DNA of 64,000 bases from Immersiella caudata (Eukaryota > Ascomycota > Sordariomycetes > Sordariales > Lasiosphaeriaceae), in NCBI GenBank assembly GCA_030512335.1, contig JAULSU010000006.1, forward strand, positions 186,001-250,000. The letters are read 5' to 3'. Positions 12,167 through 23,404 of this stretch are shown here, one piece after another (within the stretch, counting starts at the first letter, position 1; the number at the start of each line of letters is the position of its first letter). Under the pieces are notes generated by a model, which did not search any database, was not told the origin of the DNA, and worked only from the letters and a program-made list of their open reading frames with translations. The position numbers and the translations under genes are program-made.

Positions 12167-15100
12167 TCACCTCATAATCCAATTCGCAATCCCAGTTGGT
12201 GAATACCAGGGGACAGAATCAACCAACACTTCGAACTGTCGCCGCCACTTATCATCGGCAAACTCGCTTGACAGCCTGGCCATGTTATCCACCTCCACGC
12301 CCATATCCTTGATGCATTTACACGGAACGGCAACTTCCTTCGACCACCGCTGCACCATGTCCAGGAGAGTGTTCATGCCCTGCCCGTCCTGGATCGCCTC
12401 TGAAATGTCCTGCAGCCTGGCAGCCTCGTTGTTTTGGGCGTGGCGGATGGCATCCCGTACACATGTTCGTTTTATCGCGAGCTCGTCAAGGTCCTTCTTC
12501 AGCTCGGCTGCGACCTGGCGCCACTCTTTGTACAACACATGGGCACGGTGGTCACTTCCCAGCTTTGATTCAAGTTTACGCCCCATCTCGTTCATCTGTT
12601 TCACTCCCTGGGCCAGCTCCTCCTGCATGTCCTGTATGGCTGCGTCTTGGCTTGCAAGAGAGGAGTCGAGCCGGCTCAGGACACCCCTCGCGACGTCAAC
12701 GAGGCTGAGAAATTTACGAGAAGACTCTCTCGCCTCGAGGATTGCCACTCTGGTGTCATACAAAGCTTGCACGCCTAGGCAACACTCGCCAACTACTGAG
12801 CCCTCGGCAGCTGATGTAGCGGCGGACAAAAGCGCGAGGGCTTCCTCATGCTTGCCGTAGCTGGTGAGTGCGGCTGCAAGCAAAACCACGGTTTCCTGCG
12901 TCCAGACATGTCCGTCGCCGAGCGACTGCTGGCACTTCAGCAGCAGCACCCTCGCCATGGCTGCCGTCGCGCGAGGACAGTCAGCCCGGCATGTGCCGTC
13001 CACGATTTCGCGGAGCATGCCCACCATGGTGGTATCATGTACTTCGCTCATGGACAAGCGCACTATGGATGTGAGCCCCTCTCGAACATGGACGATGACG
13101 TTCAGGTCGCTTGGGGTCGTCGACTCTCCCAGCCGGCCCTTTCGCTCGTGAAGACTCCGTCCGAGGTTCCGGAGCATGAACAGGCCAGCGTCCCGGAAGC
13201 GTTTTGCATCGTCTCTCATCGAGACGCATTGGTTAGACCATGCATGGACGAGTTTGTGCATGGAATAGCACTGCTTGTCTTCCGTGTCGCGCTGCAGCAG
13301 GGAGTATTGTTCGAGAATGGCGAAGCATCTCTCAATGAGATGCACGCCGCCGCCGCCGCCGCCCTGCCGCTGTTGCTGAAACGCGACAACATCTAGACTG
13401 TGGACTGTCGCCGATTCGTCTTGTGAAGCCATGGGCGGAAAGAAAAGTTGCGGCGAAATATGCTCATTGTGGAAAAGCCCCAAAATTGCGAGGACGTCGC
13501 AGGCTGCGGGGGACTGGTCGTTGACGGCGGCAAGCGATGTTTCCCAAACCGTCATGATGCTGTGATCGTATTGGCCAACTAAATCTTGACATCTCTGCGC
13601 TAGTAGCTGGCTCTGCCTTTTCTCGTATTCGACGAGATAAAGGGGGAGGTTGTGTGCGAGGCGCGGCGTCTGGGCGACGTAAGCTGCCGCGATTGTGACA
13701 GCCAGCGGTAAGCAGCCAAGCGTTCTGACGATACCCTCCACTTCACTCCAGGACTCCTCCCGAGTCGGCGGGACTCCGGAACGCCGAAAAAAGAGATCAA
13801 CAGCTTCAGGCAATGCAAGCGGGCCCACTTTAACGCCCCCGCGCGTTGTCGACAGGTCCCCAGCAATAGAACTGCGGCTTGTGATGATGATGTGCACCTT
13901 TGCGCGGGAGCTACCGGGGAAGTAGATGACCGGATTGTAGAAACCATTATCTTTCTTGTCCAGGTTGTCGGCGCCGTCGAAAATGAACAGCCATCTCCCC
14001 TGTGTTTGGTCCTGAAACCAGCCGAGGACATCCAGCCGCGCCTGCTCAGGGGAAGGTGGCTTCCTCGCAGCGCCGCCAGGGATGGTGCTGTAGATGGCGG
14101 AAAATTCGTTGTCGACCGAGGTGGGATCCCCAGCTTGGATGAAAAACGATGCATCGTACTCATCGCGATAGCATTGCAGGTAGCCCCGCGCAATTTGCGA
14201 TTTCCCAGTCCCTCCCAAGCCCCATAATCCAACCACTTGGGCCCCCACACCCAAAGGCTCCGATCTTTGGCAAAGCTGACGCCGAATTTCCTTGAACAGA
14301 GACTCTCGCGGTACGAACGTGTTGGCGGGCGTAGAGAGGCCGGGAGGGTAACTGCGGATGTTGGGAACACAAGGACCTCCTCGAGCAACTAGGAAGGGTC
14401 AAGTACCTATGGTTATTACGTGTACGGATTTAAATTCGGTCAAAAGAAAATATCGCTGCTAGACATCAAGCCTCGGCAGTGCGAGCGCAAACCCCACCCC
14501 CCCAATGGACGCACCTTGCAGCGCGTGGCGCTTCAGCCCCTTGAGCTTCGCGCACACATTTTCAAAGTCTGTATCCTCCTCGTCTTTGAACTTGACCATA
14601 TCCTGGTGCGTTGACTGGACAGCTATTCTCACTTCCTTGTCGTACACGACTTTTGCGGACGATTCGTCGACAATCTGGGTCATGATGTCAGAGGCCGCGT
14701 CCCACAGGCGTTGAGAACTTTTCTCACACAAGGGTGCCGAGAAGGAGCTCGGAAAAAAAGCAAAGTTCACTAACCAGACTATTAAACCGCCTATCTCTCA
14801 CGCTCTCGTAGAAGGTATAAATCTCGACATGTCTGTTCACCAAAAGGGTTGTCGCGCGGAAGCTGTCCATCAGGTCGGAGAGCTCATCGGAATGAGACTC
14901 TAGCGCGGATTCTAGCTTAGGCGGGACGGCCATGAACGCCACCCCGGCAATTTTCTTAAGTATCTGGGCAAGCCACTGTTTGTTGACGCCACTGCCGAGG
15001 TGGGGAGTTCCAAATAGGATTAGGCCCTTTGTCGAATTGTAGATATGGTGATACTGGCCCATTCTGGTACTGAGCGACTGATGAGCGAGGCATATGGCGG

Positions 15101-15603
15101 ACTCAATCACGAGGCCGCCAAGACTATGCCCAATGAAAATCAAGGGACGGTCGAGTTCCTAGAAAGGGTGTCAGTCAGCTCTTGGCATTTTTCGATGTCG
15201 AGTGTTCGCCTCAGCCGCGGCTCGACGTCATAGACCATAGAGAGAAAACGCTCGCTGGTGGGACAAGAAATCCACCCATGCTCACCTCGTCTTCCTGTCT
15301 TTTGTCGCTGAGTTTACCCAGAAGGATTTGAGCTATGCCCTTGATGCGGATCTCGTTGGTCCCGAGCTGCGATGTTATCTTGGCGTCGTATCCAAAAACC
15401 ATGACCCTGGCATCATTGAGATGGTTACGCAACTCCCACGGCCAGAAGAACCCCGAAGAAGGATGCGTCCAGGTGGCTTTAGGATTTCCATTGAGCCCGT
15501 GAACGATGACAACGCTGGATATGCTTTTCAGCTTCTGCCCAACGGGGTGTCTCGGAAGGGGTTCGAGACCGGGAATTGTGCTGGGATGTTGAGAAATACC
15601 CAC
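12167..15603 (-). CDS. Fungal NLR: SesB-type esterase, NB-ARC, helical tail (5' end uncertain)
   Basis: Supported exons: complement(12167..14388, 14515..14722, 14802..15158, 15286..>15603), at least 1,034 residues; all junctions keep frame. The N-terminal domain is an alpha/beta hydrolase (VHGLNGNPKATW, nucleophile elbow GHSLGG, then FGTPHLGSG), the SesB effector type of fungal STAND receptors. NB-ARC follows: Walker A GLGGTGKS, Walker B WLFIFDGAD, HIIITSRSS, LGCLPLA and the MHD-like SMHKLVHAW. The tail has TPR-like helices and a long coiled coil. Such proteins are known or proposed to sense non-self and trigger cell death in fungal fusion; this one's ligand is unknown. The frame starts at a GTG with an in-frame stop 48 bases upstream and no ATG, so the first exon lies further upstream or the 5' end is damaged. 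Confidence 0.88.
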
Positions 15604-16701
15604 TCTATAAGGCTGCCCGGTCCGCCGGAAAGCACGGTGAGACCTTCAGGCTTGATCTTAGGACATCCGCCGGGCCGCGGAGAGCCATCGGTGGCCTGCC
15701 GACAAGTTAGTGGCTGGTTGGATGTAGTGTGATAACCTGGGCCCAAACCATAATGCCGACGCTCCAACTTGAGCCAGCCCAAGAGTCTGTCAGGTTTGCG
15801 TTCGTAGGCGAGGTAGACGGTAACCTGGAGGGTCTGGTGGAGAAGAGAGGGGCTGGGAAGGAAATTGCTATTGAACTGTGAATAAAGCGGGGTTGCTCAG
15901 AGGAGCCGCATGCAGCAACTTGAGGGCTTTCCAGGAAGGTGGGGACTGGACGCCATCAGGTCGAAACACTGCGACCAACAAGCAGGCCAGTGATATGCTT
16001 TCGCGTAGCCGCGCTTCCCAGTCCATGTCTCACACATAGTCGAATCACTGGTGTGGTTCAATGGACGACTCGGTGCGGTGCCCCGGGAATGCAGCACCCC
16101 ACCAGCCGAAAACACAAGTACTCACCGCTCCTTCCCCCTCGCCGAGCCTTGGGTCATCCCGGACCGCGAGGTCTGGGACCCTACGGAGCCGCCAGGCCCC
16201 GCGTGACACCTGCCGCTGAACGAAAGCTGAGGACCTTTTAGACCCTTCTCACTCACCGCCTCCGCAACCTGAGCGCAGCCCGGGTTCTTCGCAACGGCAG
16301 GGGTTTTCACGGGAGGGACTCGGTTTGAGGACTCCACCCTTTTTCCCACTTTATGTACCCATGGTCAGCCGTCGCCGCGACCACGAGCCATTATCTTGTA
16401 CTAGGTATAACTTGCTCGAAATATATCATCATCGGTGCGGTGTCATTCTTGGGCCTGGTCCTCTTGGACCCAAAAAATGGAACCACACCCAACTCTCCTT
16501 CCTCCCCAGAAACCAACACAGCCAGCCGCAAGTAGGGCCTCGGCCAATCAGAACAGACGTTAAGATTTTAGTCAGCTCCCGAGTTTTGCGCATTTTCGCA
16601 GAACACCATCGCGCTGCCCACTCAGCAAATTCCTATCATAGTCTCGTAACTGTCATCTCAACGCTTTCGAGTGTTTCGCACCAACGCCTCCCCCTTGCAA
16701 G
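15604..16701. promoter_or_regulatory. Divergent upstream region of NLR and zinc-finger gene
   Basis: This region separates the NLR (-) from the zinc-finger gene (+) and probably holds both promoters. On the minus strand at about 15528-15782 a different frame encodes KPEGLTVLSGGP, which resembles the start of SesB domains (GLTVL), so part of the missing NLR first exon may lie here. Nothing else is recognised. Confidence 0.45.
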
Positions 16702-18942
16702 ATGGAATCTCTAAATAGTTTCGACATTTCGCAGCTAGGACTAGCCCAAGGAGAACGATCCGGAGCTATGACCAGCGTCCAGATTTCCCAGCTGGGGCTC
16801 ACCGTGGAAGAAATCTCCACTGCTCGACGCAGCATCAAGGCTTTGGTTTCGCAGACTCCAACGTCCGAATCGCAGATGGCTGCTCGCGCCAGCAGCCAGG
16901 GTATCCTCATGATCAATAGATCCAGTTTATGGCGCCGGCGCCATTTTGACAGGACTATGCAGGGAATCCAGGAACGATTAGAGCATTTGGTGGAGCAGAG
17001 CACAATCGCCACAGTGCAAGTGTACGATCAAGAAGGAAATCTCATCGACAACGCCGATGCACAAATAGCAAAGTATCACGAAATCATGAGACAGATCGAC
17101 GAATTGGAAGCGGACTTTAACTGCATTGCTCACATCAGGGATATAGTGAGGGATCTTCGGCAAAGGGCGGAGGATTTGGAACGAGAATTACAACACCCTC
17201 GCCGGCAACCTTTTACACCTTCTACTCACACTGCCATGAGAGGCCCGGGGGCATTTATAGAAGTTGGAGGTTCTGCATCACCTCGCAACCCGTCATCAGC
17301 ACATCCCCGAGCAGCTTTGTCCGTATCAGCGACTAGGCGGAATTCCCGTCGCACCGTCCCGGCCAACGCAACGCTTGTGTCTTCTCACTGCCCTAGGGGT
17401 GAAGCACTGGAGGACGAGATATCAAGCATCTTTGACAACACCGAGTTTTTCCAAGAGGACTCCCGGGAGTTATTTGAGGACGAATGCAGCGGAACTGACA
17501 ACGAGCTCGCTACCCCTGAGACCTGCGATAGTGGAGACTCAAACATATGCCAAAGCCATGCTTCGAACGAGAGCGGAAGATCCTCTAACGAGGCGGGCTC
17601 GCCAAGTACTGGCTCCGACAGGTCATGGATGACGACGAGAAAGGAACAGGTAGTTGACAAAGTGATGGAGTGGTTGGTCAGGTGGCTGGACCGCCGGATC
17701 GAGACGTACAACCGCCAAAACGGCCAGCCCTCGGACCAAGATGGCCATACGGTGAACTCTTCTGAGCCGAGCCGGTCTTTTAGCGCGCCTGGGCGAGGGG
17801 GTGCATCCGGTTCAAAGAGGCCACAACACCAGAGAGGGTCAGGGAGGGGAGGGGCCTCGGATGGGGGAAACGACGACGAACCTGCACGCAAGCAGTGGAA
17901 GAAGCCAAGACTCGATGATGCAACAACCTTGAAGATGCTCGCATGCCCGTTCTTCAAGAGGAATCCCAGAAAGCACCAACTTAGCAGAGCGTGTCCGGGA
18001 CCGGGCTGGAATACCGTTCACCGCGTCAAGTAAGCTTTCCAGAGCACTTCTTTGTATGCGCAGCTCTTATTCTGACGCTGATAGGGAACATTTGTACCGC
18101 CGCCATTCGCTACCCAAGTTCAAGTGCTACAGATGCCGCAATCTCTTTCCGGACGAAGCAACGCTTTCAGAGCATTCCAACGCGGACGAACGATGCGAGC
18201 CCGGCCAAGATACTCTCCATGACGGACTTACGGATAGTCAGATTCAGAAGCTCCGATCGAGAAAGAGAACGGTTCCCCAGGGTCAAACTCAAAGCGAGGA
18301 AGAGAAATGGATAGCCATGTATCAGATTATCTTCCCCGACGACGCAGACATTCCGAGTCCATGTGAAAATCAACCCTCCCCCCTTTTTTCTCCTGAGAGC
18401 ACCCGCTGACTGTATCAATAGATTACGATTACCGCACCGTCGAGATGGCTAGCGTTGACTCCGTCACGGTGGAACAATACGGCAGCTATCTACGAAGGGA
18501 GTTGCCACCTCTTATCAGAAGGGAACTCGAGGCGTTGATGGAAGGGGAGATCGAGGAGAGGCTGCAACTCAAGGTCATCCAAACGATTCAGGCGCTCCAA
18601 TCGCAGCTTCACCAAGGGTTTCGAGAGACGTATCTCGCTTCCAAGGTACAACAACCCGAGATTTCAAGCTCAAAGGCTGCCGGCAAGCTGCCGGATGTTG
18701 TGGGTGGTTTGATCACGTTGCAGCCCCAAAATCAACCCACAGACGCCACACTCTTCCAGATGGACAACTTTTTGCTAGGAGCCTCCGTTGATATCGGCAG
18801 TTCGAGCAGCCCTGAGATTGGGATGGACTCTGGATACGACAAGCTGGACCCTATCAATTGGGGTGACGACTTCCCCGGCGTTTCTTACGAGTGGGATGAC
18901 TGTGGCCAGGGAGGTTATGGTTCATCTGGCGGAGGTGATTAA
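16702..18942 (+). CDS. C2H2-like zinc-finger protein, fungal-specific family
   Basis: Three exons (16702..18029, 18085..18362, 18422..18942), 708 residues. The second intron fuses PSP to YYDYR, as expected for this family. The core, about residues 420-480, reads ACPFFKRNPRKH, then C-x-G-P-G-W, HRVKEHLYRRH, CYRCRNLF and LSEHSNADERC, a pair of atypical Cys/His fingers found in many ascomycete proteins of unknown role, probably nuclear. The N-terminus has two copies of ISQLGL 20-odd residues apart and a coiled-coil-like stretch (about 85-165). Long Ser/Gly/Asp-rich segments precede the fingers, and the C-terminal 170 residues are acidic, like an activation region. It is divergent from the NLR. 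Function inferred only. Confidence 0.85.
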
Positions 18943-18996
18943 AGTCAAGATAACACCAAGCAAATTCCAAATTAAAACCCCCTTGCTACTGCTCAT

Positions 18997-19357
18997 TTAG
19001 CGATCAGTCTCGCACAAACGCACCAAGCCCCAAGCCGCCACAATAAAGACTCCCATCATCATCGAGAATAAAACCATCTTCCGACCCTTGTCGGTCGATG
19101 CCACGCAGTCTGGGCAATACCATTTGACACCTCTCGCGGGAATTGCTTCTAAGCCAACACAGCCCATATGAAGCCACTCTTGTTTGCAGCCCTGCGGCAC
19201 GTATCAGTACCAGCTTCTTAGATGCGAAGACGGGGGGTACACGTACGCCGACATTATCACACTGGATCATAACCCCGAAGCTGGGGCGGTCACAAACGCA
19301 ATATCTAGGCGGCTCGCCGGGGTCGATGGCACTTTTCTCTTGGTCCATTTCCACCAT
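18997..19357 (-). CDS. Small PHD-finger protein with hydrophobic C-terminal segment
   Basis: Exons complement(18997..19191, 19247..19357) give 101 residues. The intron (donor GTACGT) splits the finger. All eight C4HC3 ligands are present: YCVC, QCDN, GC, EWLH, MGC and YCPDC, closest to the ING-type PHD fingers that read histone H3 lysine-4 methylation. The usual aromatic-cage surroundings (PSFGVMIQCD, KWYCPDC) look intact. After the finger comes a basic patch and a hydrophobic stretch (MVLFSMMMGVFIVAAWGLV) that could span a membrane, which is odd for a histone reader. There is no ING N-terminal helix, so this is either a minimal gene, a fragment of a larger gene or a relic. It ends 55 bp from the preceding zinc-finger gene, convergent with it. 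Confidence 0.65.
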
Positions 19358-19866
19358 GACTTTGAGATGAGTCTAATGATGAAAGTTGACACTGGCTGAT
19401 GAGAAATCCGTTGGAAGGTTAGGGTGTGGAGGGGGTCTATCCTCCCAAAACGCCAGATGGAAACTTTACGAGCTGAGGTGCAGAGTGAAATTGTTGTGCC
19501 TCAGAAATAACCCCGCACCCGATCCAATGTCATGCACGCCGCAGCGCCCTCCGTGTGCCCTCATTGATTGACAGCGTCTGATTCGCCCCTGTTTGCGTCG
19601 CCATGCGTTGCCAAGACAGGACCTCAAAAACCGAACCACGCCCACCGCTCCTTCCTCCTCAGAGCCTCGTTTGGACTGGGCCAGTTAAAAACTCAGCGGG
19701 CCACTCCCATCGTGTTTGGAATCCCTTCCTTTCCGTCCTCACCTCCTCTCTCCACCCCGTGACATCTCTGCTTTTGACACCATTACCCTGCCTTCCGTTG
19801 CCTAATCTGAGTCTTGCCTAAACACCACCGTCACCATCCAGCATCCCGTCCCGAATAACCGGTCTG
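19358..19866. promoter_or_regulatory. Divergent upstream region of PHD and zinc-finger genes
   Basis: This stretch contains the upstream sequence of both flanking genes and is pyrimidine-rich just before 19867, typical of fungal promoters. No gene is seen. Confidence 0.4.
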
Positions 19867-20866
19867 ATGGACTCTTCTGATGACCGGGCTTGGCCCGAGG
19901 CCACAGAGGCCGAGCCAAGGTGTCCGCATTGCAACCAGGATAGTGAGAGCTGCGAGGGGGCACAGTGTCCCGACTCGCCGACGCTGGACACGGGCCAATC
20001 TGAAAACAGAGCAGACTCCGACCCTTGGTTCGCCAGTCAGTGGCCACACCAGCCTTGCTCCTCACAATTATCCTGTCTATCTCCCATTGCTGACACGAGG
20101 GTACTAGAGTCGACGACTTGGCCAAGGGATGCCTTGTCACGCCTCCTCGAGGAGGCGATGGAGGAGCTGCGTGTCGCACAAATGACAATGAGGGCGATGC
20201 TGAGCAACCAGCAGTGGACCTTTCCCCCGCGTATCCGGCGGAGACGTCTGCAAAGCCATGCAGACCTTGATGCAGAAAAAATCGACACCAATGCGGGCAT
20301 TAAGTTTCACCTCCGTGGGGGCAGTGGAAGCCATGGAGAGGAGCGGCTTGAGAGGCGCCCGAATGCAACATGCGAGCATCATGCCAAGGGCTTCGCCAGA
20401 AAGTAAGTCGGCTGGTGTGGCTCCATAGGCATCTATGTTTGAGTCGTGGAATGCAGGAGCTAACTCTTGATTCTTCTGCAGGTATGACAAGAGCCGACAT
20501 GCTCCCACAAACTGCAAGTCCAATATGGGCCTCAGGTTTCGTCCAGGCTCTAGCGCCCCAGCAGAGAAGCTCTTCAACCGCGCCGACGTCTTCAAGCGCC
20601 ATCCGATGCGTGTTCATGGCCCCGAGCAGGGTCAACATGGTCAGCCTGCCGGGCATTGCGAGCACGATCGGTGCGTCCAAGCTCCCTCAGTGGGCATCAT
20701 GGTGTTGCCATCCCGCCGGGGCCTGCTGGTCTATCAGGAGAACAATTTGCAAGCCGGCCCCTTGGTTACGCCCAGAGGGCTCCTTGCATCTGCAATTTCC
20801 TGGCTTCGAGAGAAGTGTGTGAGGCTGCCCCTGATGCCGATGGTTGGTGTTCTCGGTCATTTCTAG
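19867..20866 (+). CDS. C2H2-type fungal zinc-finger protein, degenerate finger
   Basis: Exons 19867..20402 and 20482..20866 (GTAAGT donor, CTGCAG acceptor) give 306 residues. Exon 2 starts KYDKSRHAPTNCKSNMGLRF and continues with FNRADVFKRHPMRVHGPEQ. That is the signature of a fungal family whose usual form is FxRxDVFKRHLxxVHGVEQ followed by a second Cys/His cluster. Here the second cluster is reduced to HCEHDRC and the sequence then diverges, so the finger may be weak or the gene decaying. The N-terminus has another Cys pair pattern (CPHCNQDSESCEGAQC). Probably a nuclear DNA-binding regulator. It may belong with the next gene as one longer transcript, but no splice joining them could be read. 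Confidence 0.55.
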
Positions 20867-21157
20867 CAGACCGAGGCTGTGACCTGATTACGTCGCTAAA
20901 CTGGTCCACATCAACCATCTGCTCGCACCTTGAACTAGCCATTGTCAAACCCATAACAACTGTATCGGGCTCACGAGGCCAACACCAACATACCGCTTAC
21001 CAAAGCACGAACACAACGCAACAATGTCGTCTCTTGGCGCTCGAGGTCCACAGACCGCCTCCGGGATGGTAACGCCGGAGGAAGTCCATTGGCTTTGGGT
21101 TCCTCTTCTCCTGAAGGCTCCATCAACGACCCCAATCACTGGGTTGGCATTCCCCCC

Positions 21158-21925
21158 ATGCCATACATCGCCTTCCCTTTGTGCCCTGGCTCCAACTTAC
21201 ACTGCCATGCTGTCCAACTTGGAGACATCTTGGCCGCCGATGCCGTTTCAAGTAACCTCATCGCCGGTTCGGGGACTTTCCGCGCCCATAGAGACTGCAG
21301 TCGAACTCCCCCTCTCTTCCCCCAGTCTTCATTTCCCAGTACTGACTCCTTGTGGCTTGATGAACATGCGACCCTGCCCCTAATACCAGACTCGACCTTT
21401 TCGGATTTCTGGGGACATACGGACCCAAACTCAAGTGACGATGCCAGCGCAACTAGCCACAGTTCGTCTTCTCTAGGTGTACCTGTAGCGGTAGACACCG
21501 TGACAGGACTTAGACTTCCTAGCAAGCTACTACCCCTCTATCCTGAGTCGGATCCATGTTTCCAGGCTGTTGATCTCAGGTATGACTCGCACCACCAGAA
21601 TCCCCTTCGTTTCTGACGCAGACGCGCTCCTCATAGGAACAACCCCAGCCCGATCCCTCCTCCCAAGCCGAGCTCTACCGCGAAACCCGCCCCAAACAAC
21701 AAGTTCGGCTGTCCTCTGGAGACTTGCTCACAGCTCCACGCCAACCAGCGCGCTCTGAGCCGCCATCTATGGTGTCATCACACCGAGTATGCTGAGCGGA
21801 ACGGAGTCAAGTCGATCAAGAGGAAGTGCAGCCAGATTGGATGTGAGTACTACGGGCGCGTTGATAACGTCAGGAGGCATGAGAAAACTCGACATGAGGG
21901 TGGGAGAAAAAGGGGAAGGAAATAG
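21158..21925 (+). CDS. C2H2 zinc-finger protein
   Basis: Exons 21158..21579 and 21637..21925 give 236 residues from the first in-frame ATG. Exon 2 encodes two C2H2 fingers: FGCPLETCSQ...LSRHLWCHH and KCSQIGCEYYGRVDNVRRHEKTRH, followed by a basic tail (GGRKRGRK) likely to be a nuclear localisation signal. Exon 1 is Ser/Pro/Asp-rich, like an activation region. The frame is open back to 20957, so the true start may lie upstream through another intron; an ATG at 21024 is in a different frame. Likely a transcriptional regulator with unknown targets. Confidence 0.65.
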
Positions 21926-22201
21926 GGGTAAAAGCGGGGCGGGTCAAGGGATATATATGTCATGCTTCTTTCCCTTTTCTTTGTCTGTGGTACCTTTTTT
22001 TGTTTTTTTAAAAAAAAAAACCCCCCCCAAAAAACAACACCCCTCCATGCTCATTGACATGGAGCATTGCCTTGCTCCGTTAGTGGCTGTTTTTGGCAGA
22101 TGGAAAAGCACGTGAGCGCGCAGGCAGCCACACCAGTTAGAATACACTGGTTGGAAATCCCCTCACTCAACTCCAAGGGCAACTCATCAACCACGCCCAC
22201 C
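21926..22201. other. Spacer with homopolymer tracts
   Basis: At about 21994-22034 T-rich, A11, C8 and A6 runs stand side by side, an extreme low-complexity stretch prone to slippage. The rest appears to be the promoter of the following membrane protein. Confidence 0.6.
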
Positions 22202-23404
22202 ATGACCGACCCCAGCCCCAACCCGGACAGCGAGGTATCATGGCAAACCGCATGGTGGGCCCTCATCCCGCTTGCCACGACATGCATGCTCCAACCATGC
22301 GGAAACATCCTCGGCCTCAAAAAGACCAGTGGCGCGACACGATTCTACGCTCGTGCATCGCCTGTCGTTTGCCTCGCCGACACCGCTTACACTCTGTCCA
22401 CCTTGGTACTATGCATCAATCTGAACCGACATAAATTCGTCGCCAACCTCAAATACGAACTCGGTCTGCGTTTTAGCAGACATAACGGCAATGGCGCCGT
22501 CGGTCCACAAGAGCAACCCGATTGTGAATGTGGGGCTGGGGGCCAGCGTGAGGGTGACATTGAGGGTGAAGATGACATTGATGGCGACTTCATAACATCG
22601 CCTGAGAAATCCCGTCTTTGGCGATTTTTATTCCTGGGCCTATCCGGGACCGGATGCCAGACTGTGAAACTTGTGGCGATGAAAGGGGTTCCCTGGACGC
22701 AGGCTTGGGCGTTGATGTTTTCCGTGTCGATCGTTGTTGGGGAAGTTTTGACCTTTATGAATGGTATGTCGAGTTTGACAGTGAGCGATGGGGAAGTGTT
22801 AGTGCGCCCGGGGTGGCGGTCATCTAGGTGGTATTTGTGGTCGACCGAGATGACGGGTGAGTTGCATCAGGTTGTCCCGTTTTTATTCAACTTTCCTTTG
22901 GTCGCCTGGGGTTTCGTGGCGCTCATGCATCGTGGGTCCCCTTTGGAGTCCGCAGACGCGGGTTTCACGTACCTCATCCTGGCCTACTCAGCCACGATGA
23001 TGGTGATGACTATAGGGGCTCTGTGGGATATGAGAACGCGGCTGCGAGCGGAGGAGGTGCTGCTCATATTAGTCTCCCAGCTCGCCCTCTTGCGGGCCGT
23101 CTTGTGGGGTTTGCTCATTCTTCCGCTACAAATCTCAATGCATGGAGATAGGATCGAACTACAGGACGTGCTCTATTCTTTCTTATTCATTTTTGCAGGG
23201 AGCCTTCCTTCTATACTTCTCATACTTGCCACGAGAGCTTTGAGGGTCAGGGTTTTGCAGCGCTTTCTGAGAATCCGCTCTCGCATTGAAAGAAATGCTT
23301 TCCTTATTTTCCTTACCTCATTTTTGGTCAGTGTAGTTTATTACGCAGTTGCGTTTGATCCAACAGCGACGTATAAGCCGGACTGGACCGATGTGTTTGG
23401 TTAG
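22202..23404 (+). CDS. Multi-pass membrane protein, function unknown
   Basis: A single-exon frame of 400 residues from ATG 22202; an in-frame ATG at 22100 would add 34 residues without a clear feature. About eight hydrophobic segments are spread over the protein, for example WWALIPLATTCMLQPCG near the start, LWRFLFLGLSG, WALMFSVSIVVGEVLTF, VVPFLFNFPLVAWGFVALM, FTYLILAYSATMMVM, LLILVSQLALLRAVLWGLLI, LYSFLFIFAGSLPSILLIL and FLIFLTSFLVSVVYYAVAF. An acidic Asp/Glu/Gly-rich loop lies at about residues 110-140. I do not recognise a transporter or receptor signature. The gene is clearly coding by length and hydrophobic pattern. Confidence 0.75.
   Translation: MTDPSPNPDSEVSWQTAWWALIPLATTCMLQPCGNILGLKKTSGATRFYARASPVVCLADTAYTLSTLVLCINLNRHKFVANLKYELGLRFSRHNGNGAVGPQEQPDCECGAGGQREGDIEGEDDIDGDFITSPEKSRLWRFLFLGLSGTGCQTVKLVAMKGVPWTQAWALMFSVSIVVGEVLTFMNGMSSLTVSDGEVLVRPGWRSSRWYLWSTEMTGELHQVVPFLFNFPLVAWGFVALMHRGSPLESADAGFTYLILAYSATMMVMTIGALWDMRTRLRAEEVLLILVSQLALLRAVLWGLLILPLQISMHGDRIELQDVLYSFLFIFAGSLPSILLILATRALRVRVLQRFLRIRSRIERNAFLIFLTSFLVSVVYYAVAFDPTATYKPDWTDVFG

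Noticed and set aside
15528..15782. Separate 84-residue minus-strand gene before the NLR
   Set aside because: It has no ATG start and overlaps the esterase exon; it is better read as a possible part of the NLR 5' end.
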